The notes beneath the pieces were generated by a model that had not been told where the DNA came from, did not search any database, and saw only the letters and a program-made list of their open reading frames with translations. From NCBI GenBank assembly GCA_012270265.1, contig JAAXIR010000113.1:1-13905 (forward strand): a stretch of 13,905 bases of DNA. The letters run 5' to 3'. Position 1 is the first letter of the stretch, and each line of letters starts with the position of its first letter. This stretch comes from Candidatus Poseidoniales archaeon. Its GTDB lineage: Archaea; Thermoplasmatota; Poseidoniia; Poseidoniales; Poseidoniaceae. A program made the translations under genes and the position numbers. Below, one piece after another: positions 6,230-13,903 of the stretch.

Positions 6230-7173
6230 CAGGCATCACCTCCTGCAATTTCAGCAGGGACTTCGATGTTCAAGAGTCGACAAAGGAGAGCCATTCGCGC
6301 AACAACACCGTTGAAGGCTTGTTCAAAGTAGCGAGCGTGCCGAGTTGAATCGACGCTTGGATGAATTTCATCAACACGTGGAAGTGGGTGTAGAATGACC
6401 ATCTCCGACTTGGCATTGTCAAGGTCACGTGCATGCAACTTGTAGGCGCCTGCAACCTTCGCATATTCATCCTCATCAGCAAATCGTTCCTTTTGAATTC
6501 GGGTCATGTAGACAACGTCGGCTTGGTTGATGTTGCCAAGGAGGTCTTCGGTTTCCGTAACATCTGCACCGTGTTCTCGAAGGTCTTCAACAATCTCTGC
6601 GGGCATTCTCAGCAGTTCAGGTGATGCAAAAATCAAGCGGCAACCAAAGCGAACCAGAGCATGGGAAAGGCTGTGGACGGTACGACCGTATCGAAGATCC
6701 CCTGCAAGGATGACCGTCAATCCTTCAAGCGTTCCATGGGACTGCTGAATGGTGAACAAATCGAGCATGGTTTGTGTGGGGTGATGTCCCGCACCATCTC
6801 CCCCATTGAGAATGGGCACACGTGCAGCATCTTGTGCATACCGAGCAGCGCCTTGTCGAGGATGGCGCATGGCGATAATGTCGGTGTACCCATCGACCAT
6901 CTGAATCGTGTCAAACAGTGTTTCCCCTTTCACAACAGAGGACGTTTTGACATCGCCAAGGTTGACGACATCGCCGCCGAGTCGCTTCATGGCTGTCTCG
7001 AAGGACATCCGAGTACGCGTGCTTGGCTCAAAGAACAGGTTGCCGAGGATCTTACCTTGCAACAATGGGAGGTAGGTCTCACCACGTGCAACAGGCAAAA
7101 GTCGCTCAGCATCGGCAAGAATGCTGTGTATGTCGTCGTTGGTCAAATCGTCCATCGTGATGAGTCCTTTCAT
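6229..7173 (-). CDS. pyrB: Aspartate carbamoyltransferase catalytic chain
   Basis: Catalytic chain: carbamoyl phosphate + L-aspartate to N-carbamoyl-L-aspartate, the committed step of pyrimidine synthesis in the cytoplasm. Its 314 residues match the family. Motifs: FFEPSTRTRMSFE (carbamoyl phosphate loop, S51-T52-R53-T54-R55), SSVVKGET (K82, the lysine reaching in from the neighbouring subunit), MRHP at 102-105, GDGAGHHPTQ at 125-134, DLRYGRTVHS at 159-168, MTRIQKER at 223-230 and HPLPRVDEI at 262-270. The usual Gln just before the HPTQ histidine is His130 here, a mild oddity. The start MKGLITMDDL matches archaeal and bacterial PyrB N-termini and has AAGGGG 7 bases upstream. It forms an operon with pyrI (one-base overlap). 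The upstream gene is divergent, so the promoter must lie in the ~108 bases above 7173; I see no convincing TATA box there. Confidence 0.96.
   Translation of the reverse strand: MKGLITMDDLTNDDIHSILADAERLLPVARGETYLPLLQGKILGNLFFEPSTRTRMSFETAMKRLGGDVVNLGDVKTSSVVKGETLFDTIQMVDGYTDIIAMRHPRQGAARYAQDAARVPILNGGDGAGHHPTQTMLDLFTIQQSHGTLEGLTVILAGDLRYGRTVHSLSHALVRFGCRLIFASPELLRMPAEIVEDLREHGADVTETEDLLGNINQADVVYMTRIQKERFADEDEYAKVAGAYKLHARDLDNAKSEMVILHPLPRVDEIHPSVDSTRHARYFEQAFNGVVARMALLCRLLNIEVPAEIAGGDA
6235..6244 (-). promoter_or_regulatory. Full-length Shine-Dalgarno for pyrI inside the pyrB tail
   Basis: AGGAGGTGAT, complementary to the usual 16S 3' end over all ten bases, lies 5 bases before the pyrI ATG. 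It is also read as the last residues of PyrB (Ala-Gly-Gly-Asp-Ala). It sets the pyrI start and suggests strong coupled translation of both chains. Confidence 0.8.
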
Positions 7174-7281
7174 AGGATGTCCCCTTCTTCACCAACCATC
7201 CAAGCACACCCTTGAACATTGTTGCCAAACAGTATGCAAAGAGTCGGTGGTTTCTTCATCAAAACCATGTGTGCTCAAATC

Positions 7282-9045
7282 ATGCTCTGGGGGGATGTTG
7301 ATGAGGCAATTAAGGCTGAACGACTTCTTCGAGTCCAAAGAATCGAGCGATTAAGCACCATTTGTGCCTTGTTTTGTTTGAGTGGAGCCATCTGGTTGGC
7401 TTGGCCGGTCCTCAAGGATGCCTTTGTTGGTGATGCGAGTCTGCTTACAGGACTTGGTATGCCTGTTTTGGTGCTGTTGTGGGGTATCGTCATTCAGGAT
7501 TTAATCCTCGACGATCCCCGGGCACGAACACGAATTGGAGCAGCTACGAGCATTGTTTGGCCAGTTTTGCTGATGTTCGCGCTTCGTGCATACTCATCGA
7601 GTATGACAGACATCGTAGCAACCATCCTCTTCGCATCGCTAGGATTCGCTATGTACCAGTCATCAGCAAACACGTTACGTGGTGGCATTGATGTCATGCG
7701 TTTTCGGGCGATGATGACGAGCATCGGTGCATTAACCGTGGTGGGAATGCTTGTCGGTGATCGTGCAGGGGAAACATGGATTGTCGAGCCACAAGATTGG
7801 GCGCATCCTCTTCTCAGCCTCTTCGTTGTAGGACATGTGGTCTATCTCTGGTTTATTGGTGATGATATGCGTGAAGAACGGAAAGCCTTCCGTCAAGAAT
7901 TGGATTCCATCGAGAACCGTCTTCTCGTCCTACGTTCCGAAGGGGCAGCTGTTGACCAAGCCAGTAGCCTTGTGATGACAGCAAAAGAAGAGGGGCACAT
8001 CGATCCTGCCTTTGGTATGCGTTTGCTCCGAGAAGCGGCTGAGGACATCGAACGTTCTCTCTCGCTTGCAACCGATGTGGATGTTGTACGAAGTGAAGCC
8101 CTGCTCGTGATTCAGCATGCTGAAGAATTGGCACCACTAGCAAAGCGCCCACGTAAATCTTACGAAATGGGTGAGCGCGAATCCAGCCTCGGTTCGTTAC
8201 GAGAAGCGGAAGGATTGTTCCGTCAAGCCAAGCGCCGTGCTCAAGAAATCGTCACCTGGTGGGAACAAGCAGAGGAAGCCATACGTACGGCAGAAGAACT
8301 GCTCACAGGTCAATCTGGTGCAACCATTGACAATTTGCGTCAAATTGTACGTGATGCAAAGAAACAACTCGATCGTGAAGCACCCAAGAAAGCCTTCGAA
8401 CTTGCTTGTGTGATTCCTATTCAACTTCAAGCCGATGGTGACGCAAAGGAACGAGCTGTCGAAGTCCTCGGTGATGCTGCGAAGGCGCTCAAGGCTGCAG
8501 ATGGATTCGATACATCCGAACTTGAGCACCGTCTCGAACAAGCCGAGGCTGCTCTTGAAGCAGGTGATACCGGTCAATCCATCGGTCTGGCCGAAGGTGT
8601 CATTCGTGTCATCCAGGTCGAACGCGAGGCCATGGAAACCGTTCGCCGGGCTCTTCGACAACGCAAGAAAATCACTGACCGATTAAGTGGTTTCGACGAT
8701 GAAGAGAAATGGATGGCTCGATTCAAGCAGGTTCAATCAGCAGCTGACGAGCGTCAATGGAGTCATGCTGCAACACTGCTTGAACGCCTCACCATCGATC
8801 TCGATGCACTTGGTAATGAGCAAGGTGAGGCACAGACTCTGCTCGATTTCGTCCGTCAGGAGTGGTCCGTCTTGAGAAATCAATGCACGGCTTCGAGCAT
8901 TCCTGTGACAGATGAAGACATGAAGCAAACCGAGGCTTCCATTGCACTTGCTGAAGAGCGGCTCATTGGAGGCCAAGTAGAGGCTGCTTTGGAACAACTC
9001 GGACAAGCAGACGCATCCATGGAACGTTTGCGACGACGTGTTTGA
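7282..9045 (+). CDS. Membrane-anchored helical-repeat protein, unrecognised
   Basis: About 587 residues from the chosen ATG; family not recognised. The N-terminal third holds six hydrophobic segments at about residues 26-44, 55-75, 87-103, 109-126, 144-159 and 175-192. The remaining ~390 residues are soluble, highly helical and rich in A, E, L, R and Q, presumably cytoplasmic. Within that part at least four degenerate ~35-residue units recur with a pattern like L-x6-A-x3-L-x2-G-x4-A-x2-L (for example RLEQAEAALEAGDTGQSIGL and TEASIALAEERLIGGQVEAA), suggesting stacked helical hairpins. The start is uncertain: in-frame ATGs at 7234, 7267 and 7282 and a TTG at 7219 all lack a clear ribosome binding site; 7282 keeps the charged segment before the first helix. 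The gene is divergent from pyrB, and its TGA abuts the TAA of the convergent 9046 gene, a protein of similar design. The function is unknown; a membrane-tethered scaffold is a guess. Confidence 0.8.
   Translation: MLWGDVDEAIKAERLLRVQRIERLSTICALFCLSGAIWLAWPVLKDAFVGDASLLTGLGMPVLVLLWGIVIQDLILDDPRARTRIGAATSIVWPVLLMFALRAYSSSMTDIVATILFASLGFAMYQSSANTLRGGIDVMRFRAMMTSIGALTVVGMLVGDRAGETWIVEPQDWAHPLLSLFVVGHVVYLWFIGDDMREERKAFRQELDSIENRLLVLRSEGAAVDQASSLVMTAKEEGHIDPAFGMRLLREAAEDIERSLSLATDVDVVRSEALLVIQHAEELAPLAKRPRKSYEMGERESSLGSLREAEGLFRQAKRRAQEIVTWWEQAEEAIRTAEELLTGQSGATIDNLRQIVRDAKKQLDREAPKKAFELACVIPIQLQADGDAKERAVEVLGDAAKALKAADGFDTSELEHRLEQAEAALEAGDTGQSIGLAEGVIRVIQVEREAMETVRRALRQRKKITDRLSGFDDEEKWMARFKQVQSAADERQWSHAATLLERLTIDLDALGNEQGEAQTLLDFVRQEWSVLRNQCTASSIPVTDEDMKQTEASIALAEERLIGGQVEAALEQLGQADASMERLRRRV
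8326..9018 (+). repeat. Degenerate ~35-residue helical repeats in the 7282-9045 protein
   Basis: Four units can be aligned by eye at about 8326-8430, 8515-8613, 8707-8796 and 8917-9018. They share a small-residue/Leu core and a polar turn (EAGD, IGGQ, ERQW, REAP) at the same place. This is a protein-level repeat only; I see no DNA-level identity between units. Confidence 0.45.
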
Positions 9046-11604
9046 TTAGACAAGGTCTCGTTGAACCAAATCACTGTGATTGATACCGCCCGGCAATCCA
9101 AGATCGACAGGCATACCAGCGATGGTCGTGATGACACCATAGAGGTGCAAGTAGAGACCATGTGGAGGCTCATGCTCTCCGTTGTATGGAATCTTCTTCC
9201 AAAGATTGGATTTCTTCCAGTACTCCGATACGGATTGATCCTTTGAGTGAACAATCCAGGCATTGGCTCGCCCTGCATGCTTTCTTGCTTGTGTTGAACC
9301 GAGTCGTGGTGAGATGTGAACTGTATGCAGAATCGGCCACTCTCGCATCCAATCACCTGCAGAGTCGATGAGCATGGTCATCTTGGTCGGTTCTGTAGCC
9401 ATTGCATCGAGCAGTCCCAATTCATTCAGAATTCGAACCAATGAACGAACGTGTGGATGACGTGGCTCCTGTTTCCTCAACTCTCTTGCAATACGAACAG
9501 CTGTGTTTGGTCGACCCGCATCGAGGTGCAACAGGGCTGCAACAACTCGGCCTTGTGACCACGTTGATGTTGGCAATTCAGCGTGTGCCTCGTGCTTCTT
9601 CATGAAGGCTTCAAGCATCGATAAAGCTTCTTCGCTCCGTCCACTAAGGCGCATTCGAGCACAATCGCCGAGCAACATCAATCGATCAGCGGGCTTGTTA
9701 CGATATGTGGTATTGGCTCGAGGCTCTCCGTTCGCCGTTCTGTTGAGCAAGTCGATGTTTCGACGCATGAGTGGATCAACACCGAGGACGGGTTGCGAAG
9801 CACCCGGAACACTTCGCTTTGAATCAAGGACGGCTGCAAACCATTGCAATCGTGCTGCTTCGATGTCGCTCTTGTTCAAGAGTGCAAGTCGAGGTGCAGC
9901 CTCGGGCAGATCTCGTTGACAGAGACTTGCAGCCGCAAGAATCAATCGTGCAACTTGTGCATCTCGACCTGTTTGCAATGCAAGCAATGAGACCGCGTTT
10001 TCCTCCGCTTCCTCCCAACGATTCAATCCAGCAAACAACTGCATTTTTGCTCCCGTTTGCCGCAACAAGTCCAATCCTTGGGTGGATGATTCAGTCGGAT
10101 TCAGAATCTCATCGTAATGTTCGATAGCCCGCGTCCATTGGTCATGAGCAATCAGTTCCGTAAACGGTCGTTGTTTTAGATAAATCATATCTTCCATCTG
10201 TGTCAACATTTGGCGCTGTTCACTGATGCTTGCATCAAAGGTGATGTCATCGAGTTTGGATCCGACCTGAAGCGATGTAAGCCAGATGAGGAGGAAGCAA
10301 ATCTGACCTCCAGAAGCCAACATCCAGGTCAACTCTTCCATCGCATCCTTCTCGACATAGGTGCACAGTGTGTTTTCCCAATCACCACAAGCACCGCCTT
10401 GTGGAAGGAACGAGGAATCCCAGAATGTGATCATGGCGAGAGCGAGAAGGAGCATTGACTGTCCAGCAAAGCCTGTAAAGCAGAAATTGAGTACTTTGGC
10501 TTGCTGAGAACGTTCTGCACGAAGCAATCGACTGTCTGCTAAGCGAATGCCTCCTCGACCTGACACATCTTGAACATCGAGGAAAAGAATCCTTGCAACT
10601 TCGTAAACGAACAGGAACCCAACCAAGGCAACGTTGAGGAGAAGGAACAACAGAATTGACGTGACCAGTGGAACACGCAATCCTGGATCTGGAATGTTGG
10701 AAAACAACTCGATGAGGAAGAATCCAAGAATTCCACCTTCTTCCATGATGGTTGCTTGTTCTCGGTATTCTGGAAGTTCGAGAACTCGCTCAGAATGTGT
10801 AAACAATTCAGGCGCAACAAGGATGGCGATCAACGAGAGCAGCGTGTTGATGGCGACGATAGGCATCGCCAATGTATTGAGATGGACAATTCGTGCGATC
10901 ACTTGCTGTCGTGCATTTGGTGCATGATTGTGAAATGGAGAAGGGTTGCCTTTCGCAATTTGAGCAGATGATTGACGAAGCGCTTGCCATGACGTCCCCA
11001 TGACCCGGCCATATGCAACGATGGAAGGCGAAAAAGCGAGCAGCAACGACCCGCTCAGTCGATGCGTGAATGGAACGCCCCACGAGCCGAGAAGTGAGTA
11101 AAACAGACCTACGCCAAGGAACCAGAAGATTGTCAACGCAATGTAAGCTGTGTTGCGTGCACTGCTGGATTCCTGCAACTTTGCTTTTCCATGGCCAATC
11201 GGTTTGATGATTTGAGCACCGAGAGAAGACCCGGATGAAATCACTGCGGGAAGGATGATCAGAATCAATGCGAGTGAGATGTTTGGGGCGTGAAAGCCAT
11301 CGCTCTTTCCTTGTGAATAGATGAGATATTCGAAGAAGAGAAGCAATGCGCCTGTTAGCGCAAAAAGGTAAGTTGCAACTCCAAAACGCATCCCGCGTGA
11401 ACGAAGCAAATCACGTGCTTCACCAAATGATTCTGTTACAGTATGAACCTCGTATCGCATAGGTCCTGGCTCGAATGCAACTTGCAATCCACGCAATTGT
11501 CGTGGAACAACCGTACGCCAAAACAACAGGGCGATGACGGCTGCTAAGATCAATGGAACAACGGCGATGGAGGCAAACCCCTCAACTATCACCGGGCCAG
11601 TCAT
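9046..11604 (-). CDS. Polytopic membrane protein with TPR-like C-terminal region, unrecognised
   Basis: Protein of 852 residues, family not recognised. About nine hydrophobic segments fill the first 450 residues (near 9-29, 74-96, 109-131, 152-172, 183-200, 243-264, 311-335, 372-394, 427-447). The loop between the last two contains two cysteines (C406, C414; GGACGDWENTLCTY), a possible disulfide if this loop is outside. From ~485 onward the protein is soluble and helical with TPR-like stretches (DQWTRAIEHYDEIL...LFAGLNRWEEAEENAVSLL at ~488-541; GRSEEALSMLEAF and DAGRPNTAVRIARELRKQEP at ~655-715), ending in a mixed ~110-residue tail. Start: ATG at 11604, with AAGGTG 10 bases upstream and a TATA-like ATAAAAGG about 25 bases upstream. 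It follows thrS by 56 bases on the same strand and meets the convergent 7282-9045 gene stop to stop. Confidence 0.8.
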   Translation of the reverse strand: MTGPVIVEGFASIAVVPLILAAVIALLFWRTVVPRQLRGLQVAFEPGPMRYEVHTVTESFGEARDLLRSRGMRFGVATYLFALTGALLLFFEYLIYSQGKSDGFHAPNISLALILIILPAVISSGSSLGAQIIKPIGHGKAKLQESSSARNTAYIALTIFWFLGVGLFYSLLGSWGVPFTHRLSGSLLLAFSPSIVAYGRVMGTSWQALRQSSAQIAKGNPSPFHNHAPNARQQVIARIVHLNTLAMPIVAINTLLSLIAILVAPELFTHSERVLELPEYREQATIMEEGGILGFFLIELFSNIPDPGLRVPLVTSILLFLLLNVALVGFLFVYEVARILFLDVQDVSGRGGIRLADSRLLRAERSQQAKVLNFCFTGFAGQSMLLLALAMITFWDSSFLPQGGACGDWENTLCTYVEKDAMEELTWMLASGGQICFLLIWLTSLQVGSKLDDITFDASISEQRQMLTQMEDMIYLKQRPFTELIAHDQWTRAIEHYDEILNPTESSTQGLDLLRQTGAKMQLFAGLNRWEEAEENAVSLLALQTGRDAQVARLILAAASLCQRDLPEAAPRLALLNKSDIEAARLQWFAAVLDSKRSVPGASQPVLGVDPLMRRNIDLLNRTANGEPRANTTYRNKPADRLMLLGDCARMRLSGRSEEALSMLEAFMKKHEAHAELPTSTWSQGRVVAALLHLDAGRPNTAVRIARELRKQEPRHPHVRSLVRILNELGLLDAMATEPTKMTMLIDSAGDWMREWPILHTVHISPRLGSTQARKHAGRANAWIVHSKDQSVSEYWKKSNLWKKIPYNGEHEPPHGLYLHLYGVITTIAGMPVDLGLPGGINHSDLVQRDLV

Positions 11605-11624
11605 GGATTTGCCACACCTTGCTT

Positions 11625-11632
11625 CCTTTTAT
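11625..11632 (-). promoter_or_regulatory. TATA-like box before the 852-residue membrane protein gene
   Basis: Read on the minus strand this is ATAAAAGG, centred about 25 bases before the ATG at 11604. That is the normal distance from an archaeal TATA box to the transcription start, so a leaderless transcript of this gene is possible even though it lies just behind thrS. The AAGGTG nearer the ATG argues that a leadered thrS-linked transcript may also be used. Confidence 0.35.
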
Positions 11633-11660
11633 GGAGTGCGAATTGATGCAGTGATTCTGT

Positions 11661-13688
11661 TCAGTTTTCCTGAGGTTTTGGGACCAAGGAAGGTTCCGAA
11701 ATTTTGTTGTCGATTTCTTCTTTGAGATCGGAGAGGAATTGGTCAACAGGGATATCTGCGATTTGGTCGCCTGTACGTGAACGCAACGAAACACAGTTGT
11801 TGTTCATTTCACCATCGCCAAGAATCATCAGATAGGCAGGGCGCATCTTGCGATGGGTTCGAATCTTCTTTCCAATCGTATCGTCTCCATCATCGATCTT
11901 GACTCGAACGCCAACATCCTTGAGCTTCTGAGCAACTTCGGATGCGTATTGCTTGTGTTTCTCAGAAATGGTGAGAATGTGGACCTGTGTGGGTGACAAC
12001 CAGGTAGGGAATTTTCCAGCAAAGTGCTCGATGAGCACACCACAGAAACGCTCCATTGAGCCAAATGGTGCACGATGAATCATCACAGGGCGATGGTTTT
12101 CACCGTCGCTTCCTTTGTACCACAAATCGAAACGCTCAGGAAGGTTGTAATCGACTTGAACGGTTCCAAGTTGCCATTCTCGACCAATGACGTCTTTGAC
12201 GACGAAATCGATCTTTGGTCCGTAGAAGGCCGCTTCGCCTTCTTCCTCGGACCAGTTAACGCCGAGTTGAGCCGCTGCGGATCGACATGCTTCTTCGGCC
12301 CGATCCCATCGATCGGATTCACCAACGTACTTGTCGCTGTTCGGGTCACGCAATCCGACTCGTACGCGGTAATCGTGCATGCCTAGAACATCAAAGATGG
12401 TTTGAACGAGTTCGATGCACCCCATGACTTCGTCAGCGATTTGGTCTTCAGTAACGAAAAGATGTGCATCGTCTTGTGTAAATCCACGAACACGAGTCAT
12501 TCCAGAGATTTCACCGGATTGCTCCCATCGGTAGACTGTTCCGAACTCTGCGAGGCGGAGAGGCAGGTCTCGGTAGGATCGAGCTTGTGATGCATAGATT
12601 TTGACGTGATGTGGACAGTTCATCGGTTTGAGCATGTAGCCATCAATGTCTCCAGTGCTCATCAGATTGGACAATTCGGAACACGAGCATCCTTCATCTG
12701 CGAGTTTTTTCATTAAGTCACGTTCAACGAGTGGAGGATATTGACTGTCCTGGTAGTAGGGGAAGTGTCCAGATGTGCGGTACAAATCCAGTTTTCCGAT
12801 ATGGGGTGTGAACACTTGGTCGTACCCTTGTCGGCGCAAATGATGTGAGATGAAATCCTGCAATTGCTGTCGAACAATGGCACCGCGTGGTGTCCAGAGA
12901 ATGAGTCCTTGACCAACCTCTTCGTCAACATGGAACAATTGCAAATCTTTGCCAAGTTTTCGATGGTCGCGTAGTTTTGCTTGTTCCATTCGATGCAATG
13001 TTGCTTTCAGTGCTTCTTTTGTTGGCTCAACAATGCCGTAAATTCGTACCAACTGTTCACGGGATTGATCGCCACGCCAGTAGGCAGAGGAGACCGAAGT
13101 AAGACGGCTGAACATCAATTTCGCTGTGCTTGGAACGTGTGGGCCCAAGCAAAGGTCGTACCACTCACCTTGCTTGTAGATGGTCGAGCCATCTCCGTCT
13201 TCCAATTTATCATCGATGATTTCAATCTTGTACGGATTGGACGTAAAGTGCTCACGGAGTTCTTGGTCGTCCAATTCTACGCGCTCAACCTTGAGATTTC
13301 GTCGAGCAATTTCGTGCATTTTTTTCTCAATCGGTTTCAAGTCGCCTTCGCCGATGGGTTCCATTGCAAAGTCATAGTAAAACCCACGATCGATGGCTGG
13401 ACCAATGGTTGGTTTTGCATCAGGATAGAGTTCCATGACGGCCTGCGCCAACAAGTGTGCAGCACTGTGGCGAAGAATGTGAATGCCCTCATCGCTCTCA
13501 GCAAGAATTCCTTCAACATCGCAATCATCAGTCAGCGGTGTGGAGAGGTCGCGTTCAACATTGTTGATGCGTGCTGCAAGACATCCGTGCTTCTTTCCAA
13601 GTGCATCGGTAACGACTTCGCCAGCAGTTACGCCTGCTGCGTATTCGTTGATAGTACCATCAGGAAGGGTAACGTTGACCATCGACAT
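11661..13688 (-). CDS. thrS: Threonyl-tRNA synthetase, bacterial/eukaryotic type
   Basis: Class II synthetase charging tRNA-Thr in the cytoplasm; 675 residues from the chosen start. Domain order: TGS domain (MVNVTLPDGT start); editing domain with HSAAH (two His) and DLCLGPH (Cys and His), the N2-type site that clears Ser-tRNA-Thr; catalytic core with KPMNCP (Zn ligand Cys), FTQDDAH (Zn ligand His, motif 2 region) and MIHRAPFGSMERF (Zn ligand His, motif 3); anticodon-binding domain from about FPTWLSP to the end. Many euryarchaea instead have an archaeal-type ThrRS with a DTD-like editing domain, so this form suggests transfer. An insertion of ~25 residues relative to E. coli, containing GCSCSEL, precedes KPMNCP. 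Start: ATG at 13688 with AGAGG 7 bases upstream, just before the TGS domain; 13682 or 13727 are possible. The longer TTG form (13751) would overlap the upstream gene and is unlikely. Confidence 0.95.
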   Translation of the reverse strand: MSMVNVTLPDGTINEYAAGVTAGEVVTDALGKKHGCLAARINNVERDLSTPLTDDCDVEGILAESDEGIHILRHSAAHLLAQAVMELYPDAKPTIGPAIDRGFYYDFAMEPIGEGDLKPIEKKMHEIARRNLKVERVELDDQELREHFTSNPYKIEIIDDKLEDGDGSTIYKQGEWYDLCLGPHVPSTAKLMFSRLTSVSSAYWRGDQSREQLVRIYGIVEPTKEALKATLHRMEQAKLRDHRKLGKDLQLFHVDEEVGQGLILWTPRGAIVRQQLQDFISHHLRRQGYDQVFTPHIGKLDLYRTSGHFPYYQDSQYPPLVERDLMKKLADEGCSCSELSNLMSTGDIDGYMLKPMNCPHHVKIYASQARSYRDLPLRLAEFGTVYRWEQSGEISGMTRVRGFTQDDAHLFVTEDQIADEVMGCIELVQTIFDVLGMHDYRVRVGLRDPNSDKYVGESDRWDRAEEACRSAAAQLGVNWSEEEGEAAFYGPKIDFVVKDVIGREWQLGTVQVDYNLPERFDLWYKGSDGENHRPVMIHRAPFGSMERFCGVLIEHFAGKFPTWLSPTQVHILTISEKHKQYASEVAQKLKDVGVRVKIDDGDDTIGKKIRTHRKMRPAYLMILGDGEMNNNCVSLRSRTGDQIADIPVDQFLSDLKEEIDNKISEPSLVPKPQEN

Positions 13689-13744
13689 GGGGACGCCTCT
13701 TGCCTTACCCTCGACGGTCCCATTCATCAATGCGACGCTTGAAA

Positions 13745-13903
13745 TCACCAATCAACGATGATGTCATCGTCCAAACCTTGACTCGGTTTGTCAAGAATGA
13801 CTTGTTGTTTGACCTCTTCATCCTGCTCCTTCTTGGGTGTTGAAACAACGAAGGACTCCGGCGTTTGTGGGCCATCGAGTATGCATCCGAAGTGTGGTTT
13901 TGT
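13745..13903 (-). CDS. C-terminal tail of a gene entering from the right edge
   Basis: Only the last 52 residues are in the window, ending at the TGA at 13745-13747. The visible part begins TKPHFGCILDGPQTPESF, continues with a charged linker (KKEQDEEVKQQ) and ends with an acidic, hydrophobic tip (LDDDIIVDW). The family is not recognisable. The frame was preferred over the two others because its composition matches the acidic proteins in this window, while a competing open frame is implausibly rich in Arg, Lys and Ser and the third stops early. It lies 56 bases upstream of the chosen thrS start on the same strand, so the two may be co-transcribed. Confidence 0.55.
   Translation of the reverse strand, partial: TKPHFGCILDGPQTPESFVVSTPKKEQDEEVKQQVILDKPSQGLDDDIIVDW

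Noticed and set aside
7174..7281. TTTGCATA (minus strand, 7233-7240) as a TATA box for pyrBI
   Set aside because: Weak match to the archaeal consensus, and the distance to pyrB would require a leader of about 35 bases without other support; not strong enough to annotate.
8197..8661. Open frame of 154 codons on the - strand, antisense to the 7282-9045 gene
   Set aside because: It mirrors the codon pattern of the sense gene, has a Cys/Phe-rich improbable composition and no ribosome binding context.
9503..9919. Open frame of 138 codons on the + strand inside the 9046-11604 gene
   Set aside because: Arg/Ser/Ala-rich translation typical of the complement of a real gene; the minus-strand gene continues unbroken through it.
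12981..13742. Long open frame (253 codons) on the + strand, antisense to thrS
   Set aside because: The opposite strand encodes a complete threonyl-tRNA synthetase with all its motifs across this stretch; the antisense translation is rich in Cys, Phe and Asn, unlike the acidic proteins here, and has no recognisable domain.
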